Part shown: positions 1 through 13,345 of the stretch, piece by piece | Layout of the letters: each line of letters opens with the position of its first letter | Position numbering within the stretch: the stretch's first letter is position 1 | Source of the DNA: Bugula neritina | Lineage: Eukaryota > Bryozoa > Gymnolaemata > Cheilostomatida > Bugulidae | Direction of reading: 5' to 3' | NCBI GenBank assembly: GCA_964035545.1 | Contig: OZ037769.1 | Location: forward strand, 8,490,429-8,554,428 | Length of the DNA stretch: 64,000 bases | Notes under the pieces: generated by a model | What the model saw: only the letters and a program-made list of their open reading frames with translations | What the model was told of the DNA's origin: nothing | Database searches by the model: none | Made by a program: the position numbers and the translations under genes

Positions 1-2064
1 AATTGTCTCAAGTTATTCTCACCTACTCTTCCACCATCACATCATTTCATTATTTGCAACTTTGACGTTGATGATGGTCTCACGAGTCTCACAGTTCAAT
101 TTCCTTTGTCAAGACGGTCAGTTGCGGCTCCAAAAAACAGCCTCTAACAGTAGCTCCGTCTTGTCGCAGTTACCAAAGAATGAGTTTGCAAACACACTTG
201 GTACCCTAAATCTCACATCCAATTCATTAGCTCAAGAACGATCACTTGGTGTGTCCATTGGGATACAGATCAAGACCAATTGACATTCCAGTATCGCCCA
301 TCATCAAACAGACAAAAGATGTCTTATCCACAGTAGCTTCTGAGTTTGATCCCCGTGGTCTGATAACTCCTTTTTCTTTCTAGGGTAGAATTATTTTACA
401 AGAGGCATGTAATAATAATCCTGGTTGGAATGCACCACCCACAGGCTCACAACTCGTCAGATAGTCTGCTTAGAAATCAGACTTATAAAGTCTGCCTACC
501 ATAACACCAAACCTCGCTCTTTCACTCCTCATAAGTTTGATTCAACTGATGCTGCTCAACTGCATGCATTTGCTAATGCCAATACAATTGGCTATAGTCA
601 TTGCACATACATTTGACTAGCTGACTCTGCAAGGCGAGTGCATGTTGCACTTCTTTCAAGTAAGTGAGACAATGAGACCAGTTACTGTTCTAAGGCTTCA
701 GCTTCCAGCAGCAGCAAGTGCTGTCAGATCGATAACAAAATATGTCAAGGAAGTTAACATTTCAAACATTGCCAGACACTGCTATTCAGACTAAACTGTT
801 GATTTTTGGCAAAAAAGTAATACTGCTGATTGTTTTCACACATATGACACAAAGTAGAAACAATTGGGCATCTTTCAAATCCTGATAGCTGGAAACACGC
901 CCCTCAACTGCCAAAAATGCAGTTGACCTCAGTTCAGAAGGCGCAAATGTGACCCAGGCAGAAAAGCACTTTGTGACAAAATTCACATTTTCAGTTAATG
1001 CTTGATTCTTATTTGCCTATTTATACTGATTGATTTGCAGTTTAAATTTTTGAAATCGGACTACTATTATAATATTGGTCCGATTTCAAAAATTTAAAGT
1101 GCAAATCAATCAGTATAAAGAGGCAAAGAAGAATTAAGCATTAACTAAAAATGTGAATTTTGTCACAAAGTGCTTTTCTGACTGCCTGGGTCACAAATGT
1201 TAAAGAAGTCAGCTCATCTGATTTACTAAGTTGTCTACAATTCTTCAGGACTGGACCCTTTATTTTTCCCGAACTATCTCAAGTGTACATCAACCCTGAC
1301 GATGTGGAGATATATCAGTCATCATTGTCATTCATGCACAAACCGTTTAATTTCTATCGATAAATACTTGGAAAAGTTTTTTGACTAGAACAGAGCAATC
1401 AGAACAATCGCCAGAATTCAAAAACACTTAAGCAAAATTCCCCAGTCAATTTCAAAATGCTAAACAAACTATTTTACAAATCATTCAAGCAGAATATTTC
1501 TCAAATTAGTTCAGCGCACTCAAGCCATCTCAGGCTTTAAAAAAATATAGTTGTCTGACAAAACTAGATACATCCCTAGACTCAAGAGTTTTACTCCACC
1601 TCTACATCAAGTTCATATTTAATCTAGCTTACTCTAGTCACATGGGTGATGTGTGGGAGCATTTGATTTGATCTGCCAAAACAATCTTTAGAGGAATAGG
1701 AAGGACACATTGTGCAAGGTTGAGCACCTCTCAGTTAAAAACCCTTCTACATGAGGCTACAACAATTATTAGCAGTAGACCTCGGGGAATCGTCTCTGAA
1801 AACAATCTACCACTCACCCCAACTATGCTTCTTACTATGAAATACCAACTCACTCTGCACCCTCTTCGTAAATTCTCTGACTCAGACCTTTACTCCCGCA
1901 AGCATTGGCGAGTCATTCAAAAGCAATTTGACCAATTCTGGCGTAATTACCGTAACAAGTTACTTCAGACATTTCAGATGTGACAGAGATGGACTAGGAA
2001 GACCCCTGAGGTGACTGTAGGTGACATCGTTCATGTCATAAAAGAAGCCGGTTTTCAAAATGAA
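1..2064 (+). mobile_element. Decayed BEL/Pao retrotransposon pol fragment
   Basis: Broken reading frames read left to right like BEL/Pao Pol. Bases 62-340 match the region after the reverse transcriptase (LRLQKTASNSSSVLSQLP, then a frameshift into WDTDQDQLTFQYRP). Bases 300-410 read DVLSTVASEFDPRGLITPF and GRIILQEA, typical of the BEL connection region. Bases 615-720 resemble the RNase H entry. Bases 1,610-1,983 match the integrase end (FNLAYSSHMGDVWE, then SSRPRG, LPLTP and DLYSRKHWRVIQKQFDQFW). Several frameshifts and stops make it inactive. It lies where an intron of the neighbouring minus-strand gene would be. No LTR was recognised; the left end is outside the window. Confidence 0.8.
915..1228. 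repeat. Near-perfect inverted repeat (foldback) inside the BEL relic
   Basis: Two arms of about 145-150 bp are inverted copies around a short centre at roughly 1,069-1,076. Both contain GTGACCCAGGCAG, CACTTTGTGACAAAATTCAC and TTTAAATTTTTGAAATCGGAC. The left arm is about 915-1,068 and the right about 1,077-1,228. Only a few substitutions and a short indel separate them. It could be a palindromic MITE or an inverted duplication of part of the relic. Confidence 0.75.
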
Positions 2065-2132
2065 TAATCAATGACAATTATTGTATAAGTCTATGCAAAC
2101 TTTTTATTGATGAAACATGAGAATACACTTAC

Positions 2133-5100
2133 CTAAGCAGACAGGGTTTTCCAAGATGGTATCTCCACATCCAATCATACAGACTTCTGAACTTGAACAG
2201 CTTCTACCATTGCAGTTTGACAGCTTAAAAACATAGATACATGCAACAATTACAGTTGACAATATTACAGTAAATCAGTATTAAACTAAAGATATACTTT
2301 ACATTTAAGAAATCTACATAAAACATTTTTTACACAACCTGTATTTTTGTTAGCAATTGTCCATTAATGGCTAAATTACATGATGTGTTTAACGATTTGC
2401 ATATCGTTCTTGAATCATACCAAACAGATAATAAAATAAACTTCTAGACCAGCTTTTATGCTAATTATTGTGCTTAATAATTTTAATTATTTAAGGAAAT
2501 ACCATATTAATCAGCAAGCTAAAGCCTTTTTAAATATGTAGTTTGCAGTCAATAGCCTATACTATAATTACTATGTTCCCAATATATTACTGGTAGCAGT
2601 TTTTTAACTGTGACTCAATAAGAAAAAATTCCAAATGATCTTCATAAAGCAAGCGCAATCTACTACGAAGTCAAATGGCATTTTCATCTATGAAATATTT
2701 CATGAAAATTTCCTCTCTCACCTCTCCTGTAGTCATCAATTCCATGAAATATCCATCGACCAAGTCACTTTTAGAAGATACATTCAAAGTGGAAGTGGCA
2801 CCATTTAACTCATAACACAATCCTAAAACAGCTATAATGAATTATAATAGATAGGAAATCACCCTAATGAGCTTCCAAGTATAACATAAAAATGAACAGA
2901 TAACCTGGTTTAACTGTTGTTAGAAAAGACTATAAGGTTGTAAAAGAGTGTCATGCGCGTTAGTTTGTTTTTGTATTTATTTATCCACAATATTTCACTC
3001 TATAACTTAAAATTCTTTGGTAATCGAGTACTAAATATTTTATTCAATGAAATGGTTTTACACTGAGATTGCATTGTTTCAGTCTGCAAACAATATATTT
3101 CACACAAATATTGTTTTTAAATCATCACTGAGACATTATATATTTATATTACAAGTTTATATTAAAATAATATTACATATATATCTTGGCTTATATCAGC
3201 TCAATGCAAATTAAAGATAACATGTTGGCTAGACTCCGATTACGGAGGATAAAGCCCAATGTAAATAATTGAACAATTACTGTGAGGCACACTCATAATG
3301 TCTTTTGGATCGGTAAAGATACATCTGAATGCAATGGAATTACTAGTAGAAATGACTGAATCGTGGTTTTGTAGAATTCTCACCCGACAATCCAATGGTC
3401 ACGTGTCAATTTTTTAAGTTTTATTCGGATTACAAAAGCTAATGTCATCTTGTTTAAATCTGTATTATTTTCATAATGTTACTCAAACTTTTTGATTCAT
3501 ATCATTACTTGCAGCAGTTTACATAATTTCTATTTTTCCCATTATGTTTCCAGGATACGATTCGATAGTCAATAAACTTAAGAACCTGTTGCCAAGTTGG
3601 CTAAGAGATGAAGTATATCACAATCTAAGTCACCCAGACACTGTCACAAACCTGATACAGTAATCATTATTGCAGTATCAGTATCTGTAAGTAGGTCTAT
3701 ATTCGTTGAACTTTAATTTGTGCCTAATTGAACAAAAAAATTGTATAATTAATGGCTATGCGTGAACCAAAAACTGATTTTTAAAAAACTATGTTTCAAA
3801 ATTGACAACTGTAGTTTGATGATTCAACTAGATTATTATGCATAATTAATTTCTAGTGTTTGAAATTTTTATTGCCACACTGTTTAAAGTCAGTTTATTA
3901 GTAACAAAATTATTATAGCATATGAAATTAACCTATAATCTATATTGGCTACTAAGATTTTGTGTTGGTCTAAAGGACATAAATATATGATAACTAAGGT
4001 GACAAAAGTTCAGACATTACTATTGCAACTGATCACAAACTTTTGCAACATTAGAAGATGAAATATGACTCTCTGAGGGACAAAGACTTCTGGTGTTTAC
4101 AAATTTCATTGTAAGTTGATTACAGCACAAACGATTGGTTAAAGCATCCATTGTTTAAATCACAATGACCAATATTTTTCCAATACTCATAGTTGCACTG
4201 TATGCAATATGGCATTCACGCGCCCACGTTGAATAATGGATGCTTGCATGACAAAAAATACAATATTTATCATATAGCTATTGACTTTAAAACAACCTAT
4301 AGTTGAATAATATTTCATAATATGAAACAACATTACTTTTGAGTGCAAACCTCAACATTGAGCAACATTGTTTAGTAATGCATGTAAGTAAGGCAAAAAA
4401 TTAATTACAAAAAACTTTTGCACCAAAATAATGAGTCTTTAAGCATTATTTAGATGCCCATTATTGCAAAGTTTTGCTGCAAGTATAAAAACAGCGAAGG
4501 TGCACTTAAGGTTTGTGCAAAAGTGTAAACACATGTATATGTATTTAGAAATATGCAATTTCGCTTAAAGACAAATGCAACAAGCTACCATGTGTAGTGT
4601 GAAACATTTGCATTCTATAGACAGGCATTCTATATTAATTAAGTGGCTGTAAAGAGAAATATTTAAATTTTATCAACTTATATCTTGAACAAAATCACTT
4701 TATTTGTATTGTACAAAATATTTCTTTTACCAATATAGCTTCTAATTTCTAAACAATTTATTACAACTGTTATCGTTTACCTGCATTGCTTTTAAAAATA
4801 GCATTGCATTCCAAAGGAAAATTTCTCCAGCAGTTGACTAAACACTCTGTAAGACTTCTGGTTGATGATTTTCGGGTTATAAGAGAGCTCTTAGGGTTGA
4901 GGTACTGGCCTTTTGATACACTGACAGAGTCTCCACAGTCTGGTAAATCTACAAAATATGTAACACATGGTCATGGTTGAATTAATATTTATTTCAGCTT
5001 CAGTCTATGAGTTTTCTTCAGTTTTAGCATGTATATTATACTGGTATATGCAATAAACTTATATGAAAAGCCTCAGTGGAATAATCATTCAATAGGTTGC

Positions 5101-5486
5101 CACATAATATTTATTGCTTAAACATTTTTAACAGCACTCTTTTTCACTCCAAATAATATATATAGATATTTTTAGAGTGAAAAAGTGTGATGTTGATTCA
5201 TCTCTCAGTGCATATAATCTCCTGGGAAGTGATCATTTATTCAAGTAGGCTCTGTATGGTCTGAATGATACAAAAGTAAAATCAATGAATATACATAATA
5301 CAATTATATATAAAAACAAAATCTAAATTTTAAAGCTCAAACTTCAAAGCTCAAAGCTTCATAATTTTTCTGATAACCACAACAGTTATTTATAATGAAG
5401 GAAACACACTTACCTAGTATACTCGGCATAGCTAACTGGAATGATGAACAAAACCAAATGATGAACAGCATACGTTTTAGCTTCAT
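2133..5486 (-). CDS. Secreted or membrane protein with signal peptide, PAN/apple-like domain and Cys-rich segment (partial, 5' end)
   Basis: Four minus-strand exons chain in phase. 5,486-5,414 gives MKLKRMLFIIWFCSSFQLAM, a signal peptide. 4,948-4,781 gives a Cys-rich segment with LTECLVNC and CNAIF. 2,822-2,722 continues with LCYELNG and GYFMELMTTGE. 2,223-2,133 gives NCNGRSCSSSEVCMIGCGD. Donors are gtaagt, gtaaac, gtgaga and gtaagt; acceptors end in ag. The 433 nt encode about 144 residues. The spacing around ECL..NC and the following C is PAN/apple-like, a fold for protein or carbohydrate binding outside the cell. The last exon ends in phase 1, so the gene continues left, past the BEL relic and off the window. 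The ATG follows an acceptor (cattttag at 5,488-5,495), implying a noncoding upstream exon; one candidate donor is at 6,445 (ctgtcag/gtatgt). Family beyond PAN is not recognised. Confidence 0.6.
2224..4780. other. Introns of the minus-strand PAN gene, no other gene seen
   Basis: Apart from the exon at 2,722-2,822, this AT-rich sequence shows no protein similarity I recognise and no long open frame on either strand. Confidence 0.5.
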
Positions 5487-5495
5487 CCTAAAATG

Positions 5496-7325
5496 AGTCG
5501 AAGATATTTTAGGTTATGTTTTTCACAACTTGGAGTTCAAATATTTTATATAGATAATTGCTTAGACTGTAATACTTCTAAATATGTAGATAATATTGTT
5601 TAATTATATTGCATAAACATAGTAACATAAGTAGAGTTCTAAAAATGGAGTTTATATGGAGTTTATAGAGTAACTGAATTTATTTTTAGCTGAAATATGT
5701 ATGTGTAAAAAAATCTAGTGTGTACAATTGAGCATAACTTTTTTCATCTGGTTGTGCTTGATTTATTTATTGTAAGTTGTTTAAATAGGTATTTGTTTTG
5801 GATATCGAAGTAATTTATAATTGAAAGAGTTTATATAAAATTATATAGATTGAATTATTACTGCTATGGTATAACGTAACGATACTCAAGATTTTTTAGT
5901 TTATTTTTGCGCAATTACCTGCAATCTACTTAATATTTAGTTTTATATTATCAGCAAAAACGGACCTTCATTCAACAAATCTTCCAATTGTTTTTTTAAT
6001 TTGTAATAAAAAGAATACAAGATATATAAAAAAAGGAACTTAATATTTTACTTTAAACAAGTATCAGTATTTAGTTTAGCATCTTTAATAATGTAACTGT
6101 TTTTGGCAGAAACTCGCTTGGTAATTTTTTTTTGTTATTTTGAAAATAAAACAATCATAAAATACTAGGCAAAAATGAAACAATTAAATCAACATCATTC
6201 AATCTTTGGTTTTCTATACTTTATGAAAATTTAAATGTTTTACAAAATATATAACTTTCTACATGACCAAGAATGTAACAAAATGATTGTTTAACATATT
6301 TGTCGTGTATTTCTATAACCAAAATGCAACAAAAACTAATTATAAACAAATATTATTCAACAAAGTTTTTGATAATAAAATAATTACTTAAACAAAAATT
6401 TTACATAGAAATCGCTGGATAAATTATAAAGGTGCAGTGACATACCTGACAGTTGACCAAAAGAGAAAGCAGACAAGAACTGGTTTAATGTGTGTAGACC
6501 AACCGCAAGCACCCTCACCAAAAAACTGCAACTTAAATATTGATTTCTATTTGCTGTCATAATTTTAATATTTATTGATTGTTTGCATATGATATGATAG
6601 AATTGCCCCCAAGGTGTAATGTTACCATAACAAATCATTTATATATACATATCAAATGTTTTACATTTTACAAATTGCGCCATAGCTTACAAGTTTTTGT
6701 GCTATAGTATAATTGTAGTAATAATGCTTTATTTTGAAGAGTGTATAGGAACTTTTTCTCAGTGACTATATCTAATGTATTTTAAACATCTATATACTCG
6801 ATCACTAACCACGAATATTTTAATAATTATCACAAAACACCTGATTTAATCTTAGTATTATATATAGGATCTGCTCTCACAAGCTATTGAATGCATTGTT
6901 AAATTGTAGAATTTTGGCCTAATTTAAAATTGGAAGTCATATACATGCACTATGTGTATTAGGCTCTCAGTGATTGTGTTTGCCAAACTCAATAATATAA
7001 GTCACATTGTGTTGTCTGATTCCTGAACTTGTAGTAATTATAGCTAATATATTCTAATTATTTCAACTGTAACTGCTTCAAATAAACGGTTATAGTGTTT
7101 CTCCATTAATTGAAAAGTTAATACAAAACCATATGTATAAAGCAACTATTTTTATCCGATGAGCTGCCCAATAACATAAAATGAATACATGTATGTAGTG
7201 AATTTATTTATTTTTCCTAGAATAAATTAAATTTTACAGTAAGTGGTTGTCTATAAAATAAGAATGAACTAGCAACTTTCTACAATATCATGTTTTCCAA
7301 AACTCTGTCCTTGCATTATATAAAA
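5496..7325. other. AT-rich noncoding DNA, probably upstream region or 5' UTR intron of the PAN gene
   Basis: No coding exon is supported. A minus-strand stretch ending at 6,446 followed by gtatgtcactg could be a noncoding first exon for the PAN gene; this is inference from the splice site alone. Confidence 0.35.
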
Positions 7326-9345
7326 TAGTATAATTTATAGTTCCCGATTTTTACTTACAGCTATAGGTACAATCTAAACTTAATACAATACAAATTTAAA
7401 CAAATTTATAATCAGACACTAAAGAATTAAATATCATGTACATCATAATTTGATACAGCTTTACGGCTTTAAAAATATATTATGAAGCCAACATATATTA
7501 TATACTTTTATTATTTTGCAATAGTTTGTTAACGAGAGCTCATAATATCATTTTACACATATGATGTACTTTACAGTTATCAGGCTCAGGGAATGTACTA
7601 TTTTTAATCATTTATGTCACACCTGTACTCATAGACATTGTTCATTTGTATACAAAAAATTTTTTTATCTATATTTTAGTAGTGTACATTTTAGCATACC
7701 TCTCAAGTACACTTATACAATAATTATAAACTACTTCTGCTTTAAATGGTGCATATAATTCAACTTTGAATAGCAGAAATATTTTGTTTGGTGTGATTAT
7801 AAATAAAAACTGTTTGTAGAAAGAATTCTCTAAATTTTAGATTAAAAATAAGTGCTGGAAAGTGACTATAATATATTGTTAAATCAAAGTGAGCATGTTT
7901 AAATTAAAATGTCGGCAAAAAATAATGCAAATTGTGGAAACTATATATTTTCATTAATTATTTATAGCGTATACACTGTGAAGTGTGAACATTATAATTA
8001 CAAAAAAACATGGAATAACATGATACTAGCATGTTGTTAAAATAAACCTAAACTATTTTTTCCTTCATTCTACTATTTTCCTCCAACTATCCGGAGTATG
8101 CATAAATGTTTTAACAACATAACTTTTGCAAAAGATTGCATAGGCATGCATAAGTATTAGCTTTCACCTTTTACTGCCATGTCCTGACAACATAGTGGGT
8201 TATATGCATTATATAATATAGTATGATTGATAGTTTCTGATTTTCACTTACAGCTAGGTACAAACTAAACTTAATACAATACAAATTTAAACAAATTTAT
8301 AATCAGACACTACAGAACTAAATACCATGTACATCATAATTTGCTACAACTTTACGGCTCTAAAAATATATTATGAGGCCTACATATATTATATACTTTT
8401 ATTATTTTGCAATAGTTTGTTAACGAGAGCTCATAATATCATTTTACATATGATGTACTTTTGTTGTCTTCAGGCTCAACAAAGTGGCTTGTACTTTCTT
8501 TTTTAACGAAGAGTTAGATATAAATAGCATTTGTAAAGTCTTGGTGTTAAACATGATCTCTGTAAACTGTCATGTTTTAGCAGGGTTTAACACCATAGTG
8601 ACAGTTATTGATTTTCTGTGTAAAACTGGATGCGGGTATTCTGATACATCTTCTTTTGGGAGTTGAAAATTTAAGTTGTGCATAATTAAAATACTAATAA
8701 TAAATAACACTATCACATAAAATGTATAGAATTCTTTCTACAAACAGTTTTTATTTATAATCACACCAAACAAAATATTTCGTTTATTCAAAGTTAAATT
8801 ATATGCACCATTTAAAGCAGAAGTAATATATAATTCATGTATGATGAAGATTTTACCCAAGTGCAAGTGCACATAATTTGATTCAGGCTACAACAGTGGG
8901 TAAAAAGTCATGTTAGTTTCTAGAGAATAATATATTTTACCCAGCACAACATAAACCTTATTATATAAAATAAAAAGAAAAAATGTCTTGTTATACTTTG
9001 TTTTTCGTTTACATCAAACCTTTTATAGTAAATTTGTTCACAAAAATAATGCTACAACTGCATTTGCTTAATAATAATTAGTATATCGGCTGTATATATT
9101 AACACTTTTTGCAATGCGATGAAATCCAGTTACATTATAGTTGAAAATTGGGTGTGACACTGAGATGAGCACATGAGCTATTTAGAGGCTTTACCCTGAT
9201 AAGTGTACTTGAGAGGTATGCTAAAATACACTACTGAAATATGAATAAAAAAAGTTTTGTATACAAATGAACAATGTCTATGAGTACAGCTGTGACATGA
9301 ATGATAAAAATAGTACATTCCCCAAGCCTAATAATTGTAAAGATG
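7326..9345. repeat. Composite direct and inverted repeat block
   Basis: Bases about 7,326-7,572 recur in direct orientation at 8,222-8,462 (shared AATACAATACAAATTTAAAC and GTTAACGAGAGCTCATAAT). Bases 7,573-7,725 recur inverted at 9,196-9,345 and 7,735-7,828 recur inverted at 8,733-8,826, with about 370 bp of extra DNA between those two inverted pieces. No coding capacity is recognised. The shape suggests a rearranged nonautonomous element or a local duplication plus inversion. Confidence 0.7.
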
Positions 9346-11129
9346 CCACGACCAATCTCCACAAAAACTACTGTAAACAATCAATTGTGCAATGTTAGCA
9401 CAAATTATACTGAGTTTACCATACAATCACTGCAACTATACTTAGAATCTGCTCTTCCCCATTTCACGTAATGTATTGATATAAAATTTTTAATTTGACT
9501 AATTCAAAGATTTTAATGCAAATATATTTAATGACTGATACTGTAAATTTTAAAAAACAATTCTGTACATCTTTGTATATTCACCTTTATGAAGTTATTT
9601 TTTCATGATATAATTTCAAATGGAGCCGGTAGAGTAGTTCATGCAGCCTGCTTAAGTTTTAGGATCAGTATTTCGATTTGTTTAATTTGTTTTGTTCTGT
9701 TCTAATATTGACAGTCGCCAATGAAAAATGATATTTGAAGGAACTATTGATTTTCATTTTAAAAAAAGTTTATTGTTAATAATTCAACCCTGTTTACTGT
9801 GAGCAACAACTATGGTACCAAGTGTCATAAACATACAAGTGAAGAAATCAGGGTACTTAAAAGTTCCCAAAACACAGGTTTTAATTTTAAAAGGGGGCAA
9901 TTTATCTTGCATTGGAGAATGTATACTGGCATAGTAACTAAAGTAAAATAAATAATCCAATCTAATGCTCTACTATACATGTGATGTGAGCTCACGACTA
10001 TCAATATTCATGTATCTGTCTAAAAAATTACCTTGTGGTAGGAATGAGATTTTAGCATAATAATGCATGCTTCATGTCTTATGCTGTGTAAAAAATTTCT
10101 TCTGAAAAATGTTTGTATCAATCAGGCTATCCTTGTATAAAATAGTAATCAGCATATAAAATAGAATATAACTAAATCAGCTGAATATATTTTTAAATTT
10201 CTTAAATCACTGTAATACATTTAGAAAATATTCTTTTTTTAAAGCAGCGCGAAGCTATGCAGGGCAATGCAGAGCAATGCAGGGCAGTGTAGTGCAAGTA
10301 TTTTATTAATTATTATTTAATCTAATCAAGTTACTCAACAATTGCACTTGCAAGCAAGCAAGATATTTACTAATCGCCATCTTTCACACTATAAATATCA
10401 GAGTTAATAGTTTGATGAGCTCCACAAGCAGTCAGCCTGAGCCTAGTGTCCGAATACTTGTTTTCAGAAACGGTGTTGAGGAGTGAGAGGAAATCTTACT
10501 TCTCAACACCTTTTTCACTATTTCACTTAAAGCCCATTTTGTTAACATTTCAGATTTCCACTGCTACATCTTTCGGTTGCAAGTTAAATTGCTAAAATAG
10601 TTGTAAGATAATATTCGAAAAATAATTTTAGTATTGAATTTTTTAAATCCAAATTTGTTAGTTTCACATTAGCAGGATCATGCAGAATCTCTGCTTCGAT
10701 AAATTTCAAGAGTATCAGAATAAAAATGAAAGTGTACTTTTTTGCATGTATGATTTCTTCATGCTTTATATACTGATAAAAAATGTAAACTCCAGGGCTA
10801 ACTGAACTGAATATGTATACACGTTTGGTCTCGCCCACAATTTGTTTGTTAATTTTTCACTTTCTCTAGAAATTGATAATTCAAGTGAGTAGTTTACTTT
10901 TGCATTTTCATCAAAACCCCTACTCATAACTATCAATGTTGTATTAGCTATGGAAAACACAAGCCACTTAATACTTGATTGCAATTGATTAAGTATATAT
11001 TTTTGATATGCTTTAAAATATTATTGGTAAATAACTTATGAACTTCTTTCAGCCTTTGTGCTAAAATCATATTTACCTATTTCTTCAAAATTTTGACTAT
11101 AAAGCGTTATTTTATACTATTTTTAGAAT
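9346..11129. other. AT-rich intergenic DNA without recognised gene
   Basis: Only a short GC-richer run of imperfect ATGCAGGGCA/ATGCAGAGCA copies at about 10,255-10,300 and a poor tRNA-like motif near 9,617-9,680 stand out. Small open frames on both strands lack any support. Confidence 0.4.
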
Positions 11130-11276
11130 TCTTAAATCCATTTGACTGCCTTTCGACAATTTCCAATAAATTAGAAGTTTCTCACCATGGTCAAATCCTT
11201 ATTATTTTTGTGTATCTTAAAACAACTGATGCATTTTTTGTATGATTATTTTTGCAAGCTGATATGTAACTTGTAG

Positions 11277-11726
11277 TGATAGAGGTGCCAAGTATGGAAT
11301 GTTCATTTGTACCCACAATGCAATTGAGAAGAATAAAGCTGAACAGAAAGTCGATTTCTATAGTAGAGTTCTGATCGCCATGCATACTGAGACGTTCTCA
11401 ATTTTTCACCAGACTGGCAAGGAATATGTTCTTTTGTATATAGTATATTTAATATGCGACACACATGTGTTACAGGGTTTTTTTGTTGAATAATGCTCAG
11501 CAAATTTGAGTTGAAAAAAATTAAAATAAAAATATCTAAGCTTTCTTCATCTTATATTATGTAGTGACTATAAAATAAACTAATGGGTAGTGAATTTTTT
11601 TTTAATTGTTGAAATTTATGCAGCAGTTTTATGTTACAGGCAAGTTATGTGAAACTGTATGAGCTTTTGGCAAATTATCTTAAAAGTTTTGACAGACACC
11701 AGAGTCTAGCTAAAATAATCAGATAA
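11277..11726 (+). pseudogene. Gene A relic: last two exons of an RPTP pseudophosphatase domain
   Basis: This is a degraded paralogue of gene B exons 37 and 38. Bases 11,277-11,416 encode GAKYGMFICTHNAIEK, against GAKCGMFICTHNAIEK in gene B. Bases 11,640-11,726 encode ASYVKLYELLANYLK, against ASYVRLYEFLADFRK, and end in TAA. Similarity extends upstream into the intron from about 11,130 (matching about 42,250). Damage: the first exon is 140 nt instead of 136, a net +4 frameshift near its end, and its donor reads gcaagg instead of gtaagg. No upstream exons of this copy were found. I infer it is the 3' stump of a tandem RPTP copy preceding gene B. Confidence 0.8.
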
Positions 11727-13035
11727 GGAAGCATGATTGAATAGTCCAAAATTATTTTTGCTCTTACACTTCATAACTATTGCATTATGAAATGTTGGTA
11801 TACACTATACAGGCTTTCAAAGAAAAAGCCATAGAAATATTACCATTGATTAGCTAATGTTATTTTTATTACTAAAATTACATTTTATTACTCTATTGTA
11901 TAACATTATACTCTGTATAATTATTAATAAATATAGTTATTCTCGATCCTACAAAACAGTGTTTACTTTATAATTCAGAATTCTTCCTTTTACATCTTTC
12001 TACATTTCATTATTATATATTTTTTACTCAGTTACAACACAAATATTTAACAAAGTATTTTGAATATATTTCATAGCCAACTTGAAAACCTCATTATAAA
12101 AGCTCTTTTGTGCTAAAGAATGCTTGCTTTAACATGTACTTGGCTTTCATCTTTTCAATGTTCTTTTGTTGTACACTAAACACTAGCACAGTCCTATACA
12201 CCCATGTGTGAAATTTAACCCTTTCTATACATTCACTTTTATTTCAGTCAATAGCTTATTTTGCACTTAGCTAATAAGCTAGAGTTGCCTCACTACAAAC
12301 CTGCCATATACACTATCATTGCAAGCTTTAGGAGTTGTATAGGCTGCATTAACTTTTGTATTGCTTACATATTAGCTGAGCTATAAGTACATTAAATGCA
12401 TTTATAGCTTTTTTAATAGTTTAGAAGCTTGCAAGGCTAAGTATTTTCTGCAACCAATACAACCACATTCATGCACCTCAGATAGTATATTTCATTTACT
12501 TTTCTCTATTTCACAGCATGTTGTAACTTCTCCAATAATACACATACTTTCATATAATTACTATTGGACATTGAACACTGTCTTAATAATAGTAATTAAT
12601 AAATTATTTTTTTATAGTTGGCAGTTCATAACTTCTAATCTAAAGCAGATGAATTCCTTATATAGTTGCGTCACTACTTCTCTCAACATGAACAATAGTC
12701 ATGGAATTATTCTTATATGCAGTACTTTCCAACTTCCGTCATGTGTTAGCTAATAAGTAAACCTGTTTATATTTACCTTAGCTTTCAGCTTTTGTTTGAT
12801 TATTATTTACAACATTTTTATGCTGTCGTTCCTTATGCTATAAATATAAATCAGTCATTATGTCTATGTCTATTTAGAATAATTGCAACATTTATCAATA
12901 TACATATAATACCACTGTCACAACTTTACGGAAGCAGTGCTCTTTTAGACTACCTATGATATCATTAGAGTTCTACAGTAGATAATAAAGAACTAGAACT
13001 ATAAAACAAAGCTCTTGTGTGGTATATAAATAAAT
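11727..13035. other. Spacer between gene A relic and gene B, similar to the B-C spacer
   Basis: Bases about 11,880-12,000 resemble the DNA on both sides of the second Gypsy element (43,390-43,462 and 50,948-51,010). Bases 12,118-12,210 resemble 51,565-51,660 (shared CACTAAACACTAGCACAGTC). No gene is seen here. The similarity shows the duplication unit included intergenic DNA. Confidence 0.55.
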
Positions 13036-13079
13036 TGTATGGTGTCAGGAGTTCAAAATTCTGAGCTGAATATAGAAGT

Positions 13080-13345
13080 AAAATGGCTACTGGAGCTACA
13101 GGTATATGCCACCAGATGGCTTGGATTTTAGTAGAGATAAAGAAATGTGGAGTAACTGGGTCAAGAGACTCAATAGATATAGCAGAGCCTCACAGCTGAG
13201 TAAGAGAGAGGAGAAAGTGCAGGTAGACACTTTATTATATTTAATGGGAGAAAAAGCTGAGACAGTATTTGAGCAGTTGGTGTTTACGACAAGAAGTCAC
13301 CTGATATTTCTGAGCATGTAGTTGAACAATTTGAAAAATAGCCAA
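13080..13345 (+). mobile_element. Retrotransposon gag fragment (relic)
   Basis: The frame from 13,106 reads GLDFSRDKEMWSNWVKRLNR and then LSKREEKVQVDTLLYLMGEK, the pattern of Gypsy-type Gag N-terminal regions (W..W..R..RY......S......Q..TLLY.MG). An upstream ATG at 13,084 is in a different frame, and the tail (VYDKKSPDISEHVVEQFEK) is in a third, so it is frameshifted and truncated. No matching pol or LTR was found nearby. It sits just upstream of gene B and may be part of its 5' flank. Confidence 0.6.

Noticed and set aside
6384-6638. 84-residue minus-strand open frame
   Set aside because: No similarity or leader. The only useful signal there is a possible donor at 6,445, which would make part of it a noncoding first exon of the PAN gene.
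10584-10984. Overlapping minus-strand open frames as a small gene
   Set aside because: No domain, no splice or start support, and AT-rich composition like the surrounding intergenic DNA.
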